Of a DNA stretch of 64,000 bases, positions 31,701 through 43,828 are shown piece by piece (positions within the stretch are counted from its first letter, which is position 1; every line of letters begins with the position of its first letter). The notes beneath the pieces were generated by a model. The model was not told where the DNA came from. It ran no database searches and worked only from the letters and a program-made list of their open reading frames with translations. The stretch covers positions 310,001-374,000 of the forward strand of contig JAPFBL010000240.1 of assembly GCA_026182355.1 (NCBI GenBank), in the 5' to 3' direction. Made by a program: the position numbers and the translations under genes. Source of the DNA: Hermatobates lingyangjiaoensis (Eukaryota; Arthropoda; Insecta; Hemiptera; Hermatobatidae).

Positions 31701-33187
31701 TACTTGTCTGAGAAACAACTGTTTTCTCGTCTTATTAAATGTTTTGTTCTATATATTTATTTAAAATTATTTTTATTTCATTATTATGTATTCCTTAGTA
31801 TATGCCATGATTTAAAGTTAAAATCAAATAATTGTTAGACATTCATTTATTTATTTTTAGTTAGTTTGTTTTGTAATTAGTACAGGCACTCTAATATATT
31901 GACTGGACTAAAACCAAATACAAATATTTTCGAAGTCCTTTCAAAAGAATTAGGTACATTAATTTATAGAATTTAATAAACTTAAAAAAAATATCTTAAT
32001 TATTTGGTGTATTAATTAAAACCATGCTCTTTCAAATCAATGTTTTTTTAACTTTCCAATTCAGTGTATTTACAGTTAAGCGCAGAAAAGTGAATTCCCT
32101 CGCTAGTAATCATTAATACGTCCGTTATTACAGTCCGCAAAGTGAACAATTTATTACGCTATTTCTTGCCGAGATTAATGGTAATAGTTGCGGTGTATAA
32201 ATTGTTTTCTTTCGTCCCCAAATGGGTTTATTGCATAGCGGAGACCGATAACTCTGATTTATTACAGGTGAAAATGTTTCGATCCTAACCTGATAGGGTT
32301 ACGAGTTTTTTTTTCTGTTTTTGCCCGCCCCCCCCAAACTTTTTTTTGTTATTTTTACTTTTCCGCGTGATTCAATCAAGTGATTTTTGATTTGGGGTGA
32401 CATTTATCGGGAATTTCTTTTTTTTTTTTTTTTTGAAAGCACTTGTAGAGATAACGTTTTTCCAATTCCATTCACTCTGTGACCACTAAAAAAGTTGATA
32501 TACTGTCAATTGCTTTTCAATTCCCTTGAAACCCTGTTTGAACAATGACTATCATTCAATTGCTAAAACCTTAGTGTAACGTCTAAATTGGCTTTTATAA
32601 AATAAATAAATATTTTATACCAAATAATTTTTTTTTTTTTTGTTAAATTAATTTTACTGCATTTGAGCCCTTCCCTCAATGAATCTATAAACTCTATTCC
32701 CCTATTAACAAAATAAGAACCATTTTAAAACAAAATGCTATTGATCAAAGTGCCATATACAGGAAAAATTAATGTTTTTTTCAATGACTCCCCCTCGAAA
32801 TACGTTACATTTATTTCACCAGCTCTTTATTTTTATTGCTTCTTTATAACCAAATTTAGATAAAGAGGGACCATATTCTCAATGTAAATAATTTCTGATC
32901 TTTCATAGGAATTATAATTATAATGAAATTTACTAAAAATATTTTTTTATTTAATCTTATCCCGGGAAGGCTCGGGCTAATAGTTTCAAGATTTCTAACT
33001 TTCCGGTGGAAAACCGGAATGATAGATTAGAGGTAGTTTAATAAATTTTAACTCTGAACCCTGTGACATGAGGCAACCAAGTTAACCTCTAAAAGCATCC
33101 CAAAAAGTGTATATTCAAACACTCTTCCTTTATAAATGTTGGTAATATTTCCGCCAAATGGTTTTAATGATACAATAAGTATACGTT
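31701..33187. other. AT-rich DNA with a GC-balanced island (32085-32310)
   Basis: The island contains CATTAATACGTCCGTTATTA, GCAAAGTGAACAATTTATTACG and GTTTATTGCATAGCGGAGAC-like sequence, with several TAAT-type sites. It resembles conserved non-coding DNA rather than a repeat. The remainder is AT-rich with poly-T (32420, 32626) and a C-run at 32327. Confidence 0.4.
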
Positions 33188-33511
33188 AAGTTATGTTGGG
33201 TTGCAGCGGCAGTCACTCAAGGGAACACACGTAGGCCGGACATTGGCTCTTTGTGATACCACACAATGAAGATTGATTCTACATTGTGAGTCCTAAAGTT
33301 TGCCTAACTCAAATATATTTAGAGTAGGGATCTTTAACGAGTACCTGACATCGTACAAGCTCAGGACCGACGGCTTTGCATCCTCTCTGAGGAGCGATGT
33401 GCCCAGAATTATTCATCATCCGAGTGAACAGATCGAGAACCAAAGTGAGTATTGAACCCCGGACCTACCAGTCCAGAGGTGAGCACGTTGCTACTGGGCT
33501 AACCTGGCTCC
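33188..33511 (-). mobile_element. tRNA-derived SINE, near full length
   Basis: On the minus strand: GGGAGCCAGGTTAGCCCAG (A box TTAGCCCAGTAG), GGTAGGTCCGGGGTTCAATA (B box), ATTATTCTGGGCACATCGC, GATGTCAGGTACTCGTTAAAG, CTTCATTGTGTGGTATCACA, then CGGCCTACGTGTGTTCCC and a TGCAACCCAACATAAC end. Pol III boxes in the head are expected to drive transcription of active members. Confidence 0.92.
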
Positions 33512-35101
33512 CTTAGAATAATTATAAATTAACCAGAATTCCCAAATTAGTGCACTTTCTAAATCAACAAATTAATGTAATTTTAACCTATTTTTTTCAT
33601 TCTAAGCCATGTAGTTATAATTCATAGACTCGACTAGAAAATAGCTTACATGTTATTTATTATAAGCTATTAATGCCCAATTCATTTAGCCATAATCAAA
33701 TCATGTAACCTGTTAGTTATAAGTTTGCGGTACTTAATTTTATATTGTACCCAATTATTTTTATTTACTATAATTCAACTATTTTTTTTTCTAAGATGAA
33801 AATTAATACAACGGTTTGAGATCATCTAATTATCTCATTTTTTTCTTAAATAGAATGCAAAAAATGTATATTTCCTAAAATAGAATAAAAATAGACTTAT
33901 TTTGTTCTGTTGTGAAATTTACTCTTACTTATTTCAAAGGCTCTAGACTACATACATTGGTTAAATTATTTCAAAAAAACACACACTTTTAAAAAAAATG
34001 ATCAATATTTTAAACATTTAATTTTCGTTTAGTACTGAAAAAAACAGTAAGTTTCTAACAAAGTATTTCAAAGCCTGCGGCCAACATCAGCTAGATAGAA
34101 AGAATAAATAGCGAAATTATTATAATTTAATAGCGTTCCCTCCATAAATCTTCAGTAGTGTTCAACTTAAATATATCTAAAGAAGACTAAATTCTCGAAC
34201 AGGTTTGAATCAAAAGAGATTTATAAAATAATATGACATTTAATTATAATAATTTTTCAATCAAGAACATCATTTGCATAAAACACGATATAAATCAAAT
34301 TTTATGATGAAAAGAAATACAAGTTTTAATATTATATTTAAATAAGAACAGTCTTTGCTTATACTTTGTATTTGAATATCTATCCAGTAAGTGTTTAGAG
34401 TAGAAATGACAAATCAAGTTTAAGCAGTTATGTACCAAAATGGATAATAGAATTTTAAAATTTACAGCAGATGGAAAAAATTCACTTTTCATCACACAAA
34501 ATACACTTTTTTCATATTTTAATAAATTAAAAAAAACTATAGTTTCAAGCAAAAAAAAAGTCGAGCGAAATTTACACTTGTAAATTATATATCATAATAA
34601 AAAACTTTTATTTGTTTTAATCATAGTATATGTAGGAATCACGTTCATTTCTTAATAACTCAAACGCAAATTTTTACTCTGAAGTTATTTTTTTCCAAAT
34701 AAAGTTAATGTTTCCAAAATGTTAATCCCTAGAATAAATCGAAAGAAATGGGTACATTTTTTATCAACTAAACATCCAAAACACACTAAGAAAGCAGAAA
34801 AATGAATAAGATCTTTCACCCGTAACCGTAAATCTGATACCAATTGATTTCTTAGTAGTTTATTTGAAAGCCGTTGGTTTTAAGTGTGTATTGTGAAATT
34901 TTGTTATTAACAGCAAATACTTCTAAAATTAAAAAGGCTTGTAAGATATTTAAGCTGATAATTTTTTTAAGCTTTTAAGGTAATTAATTAGTATTCTTAT
35001 ATTTCAGTTGTGTTTTGATATACTTGTGGAATACTTTTCAAGGATTGGGGGAAGTATTAAGTCTCCACACACTTTTCAAGGAGAACTTAAAGGTGTATCT
35101 T
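33512..35101. other. AT-rich unassigned DNA
   Basis: No convincing frame. A short family A-like trace, AAGATCTTTCACCCGTAAC, at about 34808-34826 suggests a very decayed foldback arm. Confidence 0.45.
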
Positions 35102-35418
35102 AGGGGGTCACGTTAGCGCAGTGCAACATACTCGCCTCCAAAGAAGTAGGTCCTGGGTTCAATACCCACTCTGCCTCTCGATTTATTTACTTCGAAGGTG
35201 AATAAATCTGAGTACATCATCTCTCGGACAGGATAGGTCCCGAGCCTGTACAAAGTCAGGTACTTGTTAAAGATCTCCTTTCTACATACACATGAGTTAG
35301 GCATAATTTAGGACTCCCAATGTAATATCAGTCTTCTTTCTGTGGTATCACAAAGGGCCAATGTTTGGCCTATGGGTGTTCCCTTGTAGGGGACGACCAC
35401 TGCCACCTAACCTGTACT
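35102..35418 (+). mobile_element. tRNA-derived SINE, near full length
   Basis: Head GGGGTCACGTTAGCGCAGTG with B box GGGTTCAATACCCAC, body TTTACTTCGAAGGTGAATAA, GGTCCCGAGCCTGTACAAAG, AATTTAGGACTCCCAATG, GTGGTATCACAAAGGGCC, ending CCACCTAACCTG. Same order as the other copies. Confidence 0.93.
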
Positions 35419-36364
35419 AAGATTTCCTTAAGTATGTGAGAAAATGAGCTCACAATATCCTATTTCCAGATATCGGCTTGTAACTAACTTTGACGTGATT
35501 ATCCTTATTCATATACATTCCTCGTCATTTAAATTTCATAAATTTATCCACAATGTCTCATAATAGTTAGTTAATTCATTTTACAAATGACTGTCCTCAA
35601 CATTTCATTTCAATATAAACGTAGTTGTCATCGATGGCCTTAAATAAAGTTAAGTTTTGTCACGTTTATATAAAACTAAAACATGAATTTATTTAGTTTA
35701 ATATAGTTCGTTTTTTTAAACATTACAACATATATTGTAATATTTGATGCAAAGATACAACCGATAGATAGAAAAGAAAGTTAATGAAAGATTTTTTTTT
35801 CTCCTAAAAGTAACAATTGTTCAGCTAATTTTAGCCCCCCCCCCCCTCGCACCCACACAATATATAGCAGATCTACTTCATTCAATGAATAATATCAATA
35901 ATTTACGAAATATTTGTTCAAAAATTTGTTAAAATATATATAGCCCTTATCTTCCAAAAAAGAAATAAAATTTCATCAAGAAATAAAATTTAAAATATCA
36001 GAAATTAGTCTTTCAACCCTCCCCCTTCAATATATCCAACTTTAATAAAGTTGTAGTTTATGAATTATTAACAATAAACAATGTGGAAAATTAATTAAAA
36101 TTTAAAATATGTAAATAATGTGAAACAATATTTCACTTTTGTTTTTACTCATTGTGACAGTAAAATTCTCTCCTTTACCTAAATATAGACCAATTTTTTA
36201 CTAAATTTCAAACTTTTTTTTAAAAAAATAACAGCAGTTTTTACGATTCCTTTTTATTTAGAAGTAAAATTATTTATCCTATGACCATGCATTTCAAAAT
36301 ATAATTTTACTATAAAGTAAACGATCCACAAAGGATAAAAAATATTTCAGAGTGAACAATGGGT
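35419..36364. other. AT-rich unassigned DNA
   Basis: C-run at 35837-35846. No frames or repeat families recognised. Confidence 0.5.
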
Positions 36365-36556
36365 ACACAGTAAATAGAAAAACACAATTACCGTATCTAA
36401 TTCTCCGTTTAACCGCCATTAGGGGAGAAGAGATAGGAACACGAAGCGCACTTGCGAAGCGACGGTCAGGTCCCTCCTGATGACGGTTAAATCGAGAATT
36501 AGAAACTGTAAAGTATGTTTTTCTGTATACCGTGTACCTATAGCTTACTCTAAAAT
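36365..36556. repeat. Foldback repeat family B
   Basis: The left edge GGGTACACAGTAAATAGAAA is inverted at the right as TTTTCTGTATACCGTGTACC. The plus core CTCCTGATGACGGTTAAATCG followed by AGAATTAGAAACTGTAAAG lies at 36474-36511. The tail TATAGCTTACTCTAAAATAT equals that of the arm at 9935-10060. Confidence 0.85.
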
Positions 36557-37394
36557 ATAATTTTAATCATATTATTTTTTATCATAACTTATATTACCAT
36601 AATTTCTTAAGGTATAGAAAATTTTAAAGGATTGCTGAATTCCTTTGTAAGGTTAAATGCTTGATAAAGCAAACCAATATAAATGTTGTATTTTGAAAGG
36701 TTAGACATAAATAATGTAATGGCAGACTCAGGTTGTTTAACAAAAGTTAATTCAAACAACATTAATCTACATTAAAGGGGATAGAGGTCCAGGTGGAGTT
36801 AAAATGTATTCTAGATTTAATATTATAGCAAAAAATTTGTAATGCTTTGATAATGGGTGAATTGAAATAACTTCTTGAATTCTGTTATTTGTTATTTGTG
36901 ATGGATCTAGAGGAGATAATGCAGGCTGCAGGTGGCTACTGGCAGAACAGGTCGGTAGGAAATGCAACTTGAAAATGTAATCCCACAGAAGATACTGCCA
37001 GGTGTGCGCTTTTCCCTCCCGCATCGATACGTCCAGTTTTAAATGTTTCTAATCTATCTTTAAATTATTAATTACAATTAATAGATAAAGTAAGTATAAA
37101 AGATTTCTTTTATCTTACATTTACTATGTTATATGTTCAAAAAAATATATATAAAAATATTTTATTAACAATAATACCTCTAAAATTAAAAAAAACGTAA
37201 TAGTTGAAATAATCTTGAATGCTTAGCAGAGAAATGTTAGCATTCACTTATATGAAATCTCGCAATCGAATCTGATTTCAGTTTATAATAGTTAAAATAT
37301 AAGAGCACAATATATGCTCAAAAAAAAAAAAAAAAATAATGTCATTAACACTGTATGATTTCCTTTATTGCTGAGCCATTTAAGATTACTCTGT
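36557..37394. other. Unassigned DNA with a GC-balanced patch (36890-37035)
   Basis: The patch (GCAGGCTGCAGGTGGCTACTG, CTGCCAGGTGTGCGCTTTTCC) is non-repetitive. An 85-codon minus-strand frame (36767-37024) crosses it with no known domain. The rest is AT-rich, with a poly-A at 37320. Confidence 0.35.
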
Positions 37395-37562
37395 TACTTA
37401 TATATATACACTTTTTCGTTGGAAATACGATCTAAAACGGACAAATATAGTTCAATATAGACAAAGAAACATAGAGAAATCAAAAGAACACACTTACAGT
37501 CTCTAGTTTTCGGTTTGAACCATCTTCAGGAGAGATAAGAGAGGGAAACCAAGCGCACTAGT
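37395..37562 (-). repeat. Family B hairpin repeat, single arm
   Basis: CTTTTTCGTTGGAAATACG, ACAGTCTCTAGTTTTCGG, AACCATCTTCAGGAGAGATAAG and AACCAAGCGCACT reproduce the left arm at 13775-13905. (TA)n lies nearby (37670-37689). Confidence 0.85.
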
Positions 37563-37667
37563 TTAGAGACGGTTGGAGACCTCCAAATTAAAGACAAAAT
37601 TTCGTAATTTGAAAAAATATAAGACGAAATTGAACAAAGTGTAAACAGACATTCAGTTTTTAAAAGC

Positions 37668-37698
<31 letters not shown>

Positions 37699-37734
37699 GC
37701 AGATTCAATAATATATCGACCGTTTGATAGAACA

Positions 37735-38015
37735 GGTGTGCTCTCTAATCGGGATTCGGTCAATTTTCTAGGATAAAAAATCAAACTCTCAGTGCCAACG
37801 TTTCGGTTTTATTTAAAACCTTTTTCATAGGCAGAAGTAAGAATTGTTTAACTCAGAAAATGAAATTTACATTATTTAAAGAAACAACAATGTTAACCGG
37901 ACAAAAACTTTCGACTAGACTGTCTAGTTTTTGTTTGGTTGTTTCATTTAGTTCTCTGATGATGTGGTGACGAAAGGCCTTAGAGAATTTTAATTAATAT
38001 ATAATGTTTATTGTG
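37735..38015. repeat. Family I (minus) and family C (plus) hairpin arms
   Basis: CAGTGCCAACGTTTCGGTTTT...ACCTTTTTCATAGGCAG (37790-37835) is a minus-strand family I core (GGTTTTAAATAAAACCGAAACGTTGG in sense, shown elsewhere in parts). The plus core TCTCTGATGATGTGGTGACG followed by AAAGGCCTTAGAG (37953-37986) is family C. Two families are adjacent. Confidence 0.75.
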
Positions 38016-38029
38016 GTATTTAATTCATA

Positions 38030-38120
38030 TATATATAACAGTTGGGATTTGCTCTGATGAATACCACTTGTTACCGTTGAAACATCTTCTTTCTCACTTC
38101 TTATTGTGATTTGAACGTTG
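38030..38120 (+). repeat. Degenerate family A right arm next to (TA)n
   Basis: CTCTGATGAATACCACTTG, TTACCGTTGAAACATCTTC and TTCTTATTGTGATTTGAACG follow the family A order after a short TA run. Confidence 0.7.
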
Positions 38121-40180
38121 TATAATGTTTTTTTTTTGTAGAACTTGTTTAAAATTATTTTTCTCTAATTTGACTCATTATGCATATTAGTTCACATATG
38201 TAAAACGTATGCAAATTATATTTTTTTTTCTTTTACATGATTTTGTATATATTATTAAATTATTGTATTATTTTTTAATCCAAAAAGACATTAGAAATAA
38301 CTAATAGTTTAAAGCAATTTTAGAATATCCTTGATAAAGCTTTAAATCACTGTCTGTGAAATGTTGAAAGCAGTATTTTGCAAGCTTGATTAGGTTTTTG
38401 TGGATAAAAGAACAAAGATGGGTGCGTGGAAAGGATATATGTTCATGATTTTGAACAAATGATATGTGTTGCCGAGTTAAAACCGGATTCTAAACCAAGA
38501 ACACAACTCTGTTAGGCCGGCCTTAAATAACGAGTCCAATAGCTATAATTCAGATCGGCTAGCTCTGAGTTCTCGTCTAATTATCAATAATAATAATTGT
38601 TGTTCAGGACAAATGATAGAGAGCTCTGAGGCAAAGAAGCCGCCTCTAATGGCCTGCCAAGCACCGACACTCTGATAATTCAAAACGATTGATTTATAAT
38701 TTAATTTAAAACTAATTAAATGGATAAGTTTATACTGATATCCGTAGGACTGGAAGCCAAAGAGGCTAGCCATTCTAATGTAGCGATCAACCTGTGATCG
38801 TGTTTCTTTGCCTGCAAGCCGCTAGAACTTCCAATTCGTTTCCCCTCTTAGTAAGGCATTTGTTTCCTTCCCAAGTAATATAAATATGCTAATAGGTAGA
38901 TGAAACTATTTTTTTCTTTTCTTTTTTCTTTTTTATAAAGTCAGAAGCTAATGAAAGAAGCATCTGCTCCTCTTTTACTTGTAATGTACCTCTTTCTTTA
39001 CCAGCCCATTTTACCAAACCAATAAACTACCTTTGCTGTTGACCTCAAACTGAGATGTCCAACATAATTCCCTTTATCTGATACCAGAACCGCATCCTCA
39101 ACTCTAACGCATAACAACGTACGAGCAAAAGTACTCAGCGCTTCTCGCAAAAAAATCAAAAAGACATATAAACATGTCACGTATAAAAAAAATAATATAA
39201 TGCAACTGAAAAATATTAATTTTAAAATATTATTTACACGTGAGACAACAATATGTTAATCAATCAAATGATCATCTTCGCTAACATTTTTAGGTAAATT
39301 ATTATTTTTTTTAAATTATTTCTTTTTCCTTTAACCGATAGTTCTTGATGTTTTGAAGCGTTTTTTTTTACTTTACATCAAAATTAATTATAATTTTTTC
39401 ATTATGCAGAATAATTGTCGTAACTGATGATTTTCTATCCCACAATACAAGCAAATACCAAATTCATTCTGGATGATATGATTAAAATATATTTTTCCAA
39501 ATTTATGTTTTGCTTAAATATATGATTCTGTATAAATAAAATACACATTTAATTTTTAATTTTTTTTTTTGCATGGAAAAAAAAAGTTGTACATTCCGAA
39601 ACTTATCGAGATAAATAACTTTAAGTTATAACATCAAGCGTATTGGTCAAAATAAAATTTATGATTAAATTAATCTTGAATCAAGAATTTAAATTTGTTT
39701 TACTGACTCAAACACCATCATAAGATATATAATTTCATATTTTTCATATTGTTGTGTTCATAATTGTATTTAAAATAAGAAACGTTTTGATATGTTTCTG
39801 GAATACTTTTCCAGGAGAGGTATGTGTTAACATAAGTAATAGAACTGCTGGAAGCAATATATGCAATAAAACATGAATTAAAGAAGAGTGATCTTCAAGT
39901 ATATATACATTATCAGAAAAAATAAGTAGAAACAACATTAACAAAACTTACATATAAGTTTTTCAGATACTGATATTTGAAGTCAACGCTTCTTATCCTG
40001 ATGGCGACGGCTGTTATGTATAATTATAATAATTTATTATTGTCTCAAAGTTAAATTATAATGATGCACATGTATAATATGACCACAAGAACCTTTTGAG
40101 AGCTTGAAAAAAATTATAACAGGAAACGGAGTTGGAAAACGCTGTCGTAGATATTCCAACAGAGTTTAACATCAATCACT
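38121..40180. other. Unassigned DNA with two GC-balanced patches
   Basis: 38510-38840 (TCTGTTAGGCCGGCC, AGGCAAAGAAGCCGCCTC) is less AT-rich and has no known domain. 38998-39180 is a minus-strand frame of 60 codons ending VVYWFGKMGW. Within it, a pyrimidine-rich run before GCGAG and an AAAGGTAGTT could act as acceptor and donor of an exon of about 115 bp (roughly 39029-39150). That is inference only. The rest is AT-rich. Confidence 0.3.
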
Positions 40181-40295
40181 AGATAGAAAACGGAGGAAGC
40201 GAGGGAGAGAGTAAGAGGGGAATATCTTCTTGACTTGTCTTCTCCTGATAACGAATCACTGTTGAAAACATACTAAGTGCTTATCTTTTTTTTTA
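40181..40295 (+). repeat. Hairpin repeat fragment, CTGATAACGAAT type
   Basis: GAGAGAGTAAGAGGGGAATA then TCTTCTCCTGATAACGAATC and TGTTGAAAACATACTAAG. Similar in plan to family B with an altered hairpin. Confidence 0.55.
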
Positions 40296-40303
40296 CATAT
40301 ATA

Positions 40304-40735
40304 TATAACAAAGTAAAAGTTTATCAGGACTCGATCAGTTCTTCAGATTCAAATTAAACTCTCATTGCCAACGTCTCAATTTTAATTTAAACCATTTTTC
40401 ATAGGCCAACAAAACAGATGAAATAGAAGAAATAATACAATCATTCAAAAATTAAGCATACATAAAATCAAAATACATAAAAAATAAACATACATGAAAG
40501 AGCAAAAAGTTACAAATAAGAAAATGCAATAGAAATTTTGACAATAGATTAGTGAGAAAACTACAGAAGTACAAAATTATTGAAACAGAAAAACTTAGTT
40601 TAATTAGAAATTTTTTAAAAAACACTTTGCGAATATCAGCAACGAAACGTTGGCATTGAGGGTTTAATTTGAACCTGAAGAACTGACCGAGTTCTGATAA
40701 ACTTTTACTTTGTTTTTTCTTCACGGTCGATACTT
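40304..40735. repeat. Foldback repeat family I with long spacer
   Basis: The left arm AACAAAGTAAAAGTTTATCAG, ACTCTCATTGCCAACGTCTC and CCATTTTTCATAGGCC is mirrored by CGAAACGTTGGCATTGAG, ACCTGAAGAACTGACCGAG and AAACTTTTACTTTG. A spacer of about 200 bp (40420-40635), AT-rich and with no recognised domain, separates them. Related single arms lie at 12175 and 37735. Confidence 0.85.
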
Positions 40736-40749
40736 TTATTAGTGTATAA

Positions 40750-40915
40750 ATATATATATATATATAAAGATTTCACATAAACACGTGAAATAACAATCAA
40801 TGATCAAACCACAATAAGAAAATGGGAAAACAAGACTAAGATCTTTCAACCGTAACAAGCGGTCTTCGTCAGAGTCAAAAACCCAACTTTGATCATTGAT
40901 ATATATATATATATA
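40750..40915. repeat. Family A copy inside (TA)n
   Basis: TA repeats, then AAAGATTTCACATAAACACG to CGTCAGAGTCAAAAACCCAAC, then a junction to TTTGATCATTGA and TA repeats again. Only the outermost part of the right arm remains. The element is cleanly bracketed by the microsatellite. Confidence 0.9.
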
Positions 40916-40967
40916 CAATAATAAAAAAGTTCAGTGGTTTCCTTTCTATGTGTTCTTTTTTAAATTC

Positions 40968-40973
<6 letters not shown>

Positions 40974-41010
<37 letters not shown>

Positions 41011-41231
41011 TTTCACAATAAACAAGGGAAACAAAAATTAACATCCAAACCACAGTAGGAAACGAGAAAAAAGATTAAGACTTTTCAACCGTAACAAGCA
41101 GTCTTCGTCAGAGTCAAATCTCAACTGATAATATTGCTATCAGTTGAGATTTGACGCTGACGAAGACCGCTTGTTACGGTTGAAAAGTCTTAGTCTTTTT
41201 TCTCATTTCATACTCTGATTTGGACTTTGAT
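40974..41231. repeat. (TA)n then family A, divergent subfamily foldback
   Basis: (TA)n 40974-41008, then GATTTCACAATAAACAAGGG, CATCCAAACCACAGTAGG, CAACCGTAACAAGCAGTC, spacer CAACTGATAATATTGCTATC, and the mirror arm to CTCTGATTTGGACTTTGAT. It differs consistently from other A copies (AAAAGTCTTAG instead of AAGATCTTAG), so it is a subfamily. Confidence 0.92.
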
Positions 41232-41261
41232 ATATATGTATATATATTTTAAATATAAAAT

Positions 41262-41495
41262 CGGAAAGCCAATCCAAACTGGACATAATATGAGTTCAAC
41301 ATTGAAGAAGAGTAACACACAGAATAAAGAAACACAGAAACTCAAATTGAAGCCAATCCCGGTCGGCTACTTGCTGTTGCGTCTACATCATACTTAGTCT
41401 CCCTCTCTCTTTTCTCCTAAAGACGGATTCCCCGAGCCTGCAAGTGTGTTTCTTTACTCTGTGTGTTACTCTTCTTCACTGATGGTAAATGAAAC
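41262..41495. repeat. Family B-like foldback, diverged
   Basis: GAAGAAGAGTAACACACAGA is mirrored by TCTGTGTGTTACTCTTCTTC. Inside are TCTCCTAAAGACGGATTCCCC and GAGCCTGCAAGTGTG, where the hairpin core has decayed. The centre has GCTACTTGCTGTTGCGTC. Confidence 0.75.
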
Positions 41496-41663
41496 AAACA
41501 ACTTAAGTTTGCAGAATACCATATATCTTCCCATCAACTGTTTATATTTTGTATCTAATTATGCTCCTTGAGTATGGCATGTAGCATATTTATAAAAGTA
41601 TTTAAGAACGTAAATCTCTCCATTCAGGCAGACATATACTCCGAATGAAAGTTAGTATAATCT

Positions 41664-41960
41664 GGAGGGCCAGGTTAGCACAGTGGTTCACGTACTCGCC
41701 TTTGGGCTGGTCAGTCCGGGGTTCTACCCCCATATTGTCCTCGATTTATTCACGCAGAGGGTGAATAAATTTGAGTACGACGTCCCTCTGAGAGGACGTT
41801 AAGTCGTCGGTCCCAAGCCTGTACGATGTCAGGCTTTTAATCTGTTAAAGATCCCTTGATCTTTAAGATGTGCTTGAACTAGGCTATAATTTAGGACTCC
41901 CAATGTAGAATCACCGATAAAACAAAATGCCGTTAAACGGCTGATAACCCGCTGGGGATC
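41664..41960 (+). mobile_element. tRNA-derived SINE with an alternative 3' end
   Basis: Head GGGCCAGGTTAGCACAGTGG (A box) and GTCCGGGGTTCTACCCCC (B box), body ATTCACGCAGAGGGTGAATA, GGACGTTAAGTCGTCGGTCC and TTTAGGACTCCCAATGTAG. After this it departs from other copies into ATGCCGTTAAACGGCTGATA and CCCGCTGGGGATCGG. The end may be a different SINE subfamily tail. Confidence 0.9.
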
Positions 41961-42975
41961 GGTTTAAACAATAAAAAAAGAAAAAATATATATAATCTGA
42001 AAACCAATTCTTAATGTGATTACTATTTTTTAGTTATAGTTATATAAAAAGAAATAGCTATCTGTCTTGAATTTAATATATTTCAGATTGTTTATTATAA
42101 ATTTATATAAAGAAGTTATAAATAATTTTTTTTAGTTATTTCCTTTTTTAGTTCAGTTGTAAAACTCCATTTAAATATTCATATTTGGCTTTAATTAGAA
42201 TTATCGAAATAAATTAAATTGGAATGAACATAATGCATTAAGAATAGCCTATAAATAACCTTTATGCTCTGCTCCCAATGAACTGGGTAAGATGCAATTT
42301 CGTAAAATATCGAGGGCTAAAATGGAGGAGACCATTAAGTTTGTAAAGATGTTTGAATTTAGAGTAACTTTAATAAATCCTACTGAATCATAATAAAGGT
42401 GGATACGTATGTGTGTATATATTTGGTTGGAACTACATTATGGAGTTTATAAGGAAATGAATTCCAGTTTTAAAGGGTATTTCAGAGTCATCATTCTGTT
42501 CTCTTTCAATTTCCTCTTGTATTATACGATTCCCCAGAACTACTGTTATTTCTCATATGTAACTTTCAAGTTGAAATTCTCTGTTTTGTATAATAAAGAT
42601 TTCCTAGGGCGTGGAGAAAATGTTTTTTTTTTAAGAATAGCCTTCTAAACCATATTAATTTCAGTAATTGAAATATTACAAGTAATAAGCGGAGAGCAAA
42701 AATTACATATTTTGAAAATGTCTTGAAATAATTATTTCTTTATGCATATTGAACATAATACCACCAAAACTTATCGTAGTTACTCAGTAATTTGAGTACT
42801 TGTAAACACAAACAGTTGCTCTCTTGCCAGAAACGAAGTTCAGCATCACTATTCCAATATCCATTGGTTTATGAGTGACACTTGTACAGGTTGCTTTCAA
42901 CAACATTAATGTAAGTGTGTGTGAGTTTGTACATACTCGTATAAGTAATATATGTGTGTAATATGAGTAATGCAT
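41961..42975. other. AT-rich unassigned DNA
   Basis: A 79-codon plus-strand frame (42409-42648) has no recognised domain and is aromatic-rich like random AT-rich translations. No repeat family recognised. Confidence 0.45.
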
Positions 42976-43290
42976 GTGAGTGTGTGTGTGAGAGAGAGAG
43001 AGTGTGTGGTGAGAGAGAGTGTGTGTGGTGAGAGAGTGTGTGTGTTTGAGAGAGAGTGTGTGAGAGAGAGAGTGAGTGTGTGTGAGAGAGAGAGTGTGAG
43101 AAAGAGAGTGTGTGTGTTAGAGAGAGACAGTGTGTGTGTGTGAGAGTGAGAGATAGTGTGTGTGAGAGAGAGAGAGAGTGTATGTGTGAGAGAGAGTGTG
43201 TGATTTGTGAGAAAGAGAGAGTGTGTGTGAGTGCGTGAGAGACCCAGAGTGTGTGTGAGAGAGAGAGTGTGTGTGAGTGTGTAGCGTGTG
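42976..43290. repeat. Mixed (GT)n/(GA)n low-complexity array
   Basis: Irregular alternation of GTGTGTG and GAGAGAG blocks over about 300 bp. The 129-codon minus-strand frame across it (THTLSLTHTLS repeats) reflects a purine/pyrimidine bias rather than a gene. Confidence 0.95.
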
Positions 43291-43828
43291 CACATTGGTC
43301 TGAGTGTGTTATAACAGTTAGTACTTAAATTATCCTCATATGTTATATGTTGCCACTTGTATCAAAAATTGAGAGTTTTATCAATCTATACAAATCATAA
43401 ATACAATATACAATAATAATAAATAAATACAATAATAAATAATATATACAATCTATAACAAATAAAATGAGATCAAACTTTAATTTGGATTCTGATTAAC
43501 AACTCATACTAGTCAAAAGGTTTTAGACCCATTTGATGATTTTATATTTTTTTTCATAGCTTATCGATGTTAATTGCTTTTAAAACCTCATATATATCTT
43601 TAAATATCTTTATAAGATATTGAGTGTGAAATATAGTAAACTATACCACAAATATATAGATCAATCTATTAGGACCAAATTAAACTTTCATAGTCGATGA
43701 TTCAGTTTAACTTAAAACCTTTTCTATAGTCATTTAAGTTTAAACTTTAGTTTAGATGTTCACAATTTTAGATGTTCCCATTCATGTCCAATACAATTAC
43801 GAACTCTATCAAAAAAAAGAATTTTTAA
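43291..43828. other. AT-rich DNA with a decayed family I arm
   Basis: (AATA)n-like DNA at 43400-43460. GGACCAAATTAAACTTTCATAG and AACTTAAAACCTTTTCTATAG near 43670-43735 resemble family I. Otherwise nothing is recognised. Confidence 0.5.

Noticed and set aside
35102..35180. Functional tRNA gene
   Set aside because: A and B boxes are present, but no full cloverleaf closes and the sequence continues into a SINE body shared with other copies.
42906..43295. 129-codon frame of THTLSL repeats
   Set aside because: Low-complexity (GT)n/(GA)n DNA.
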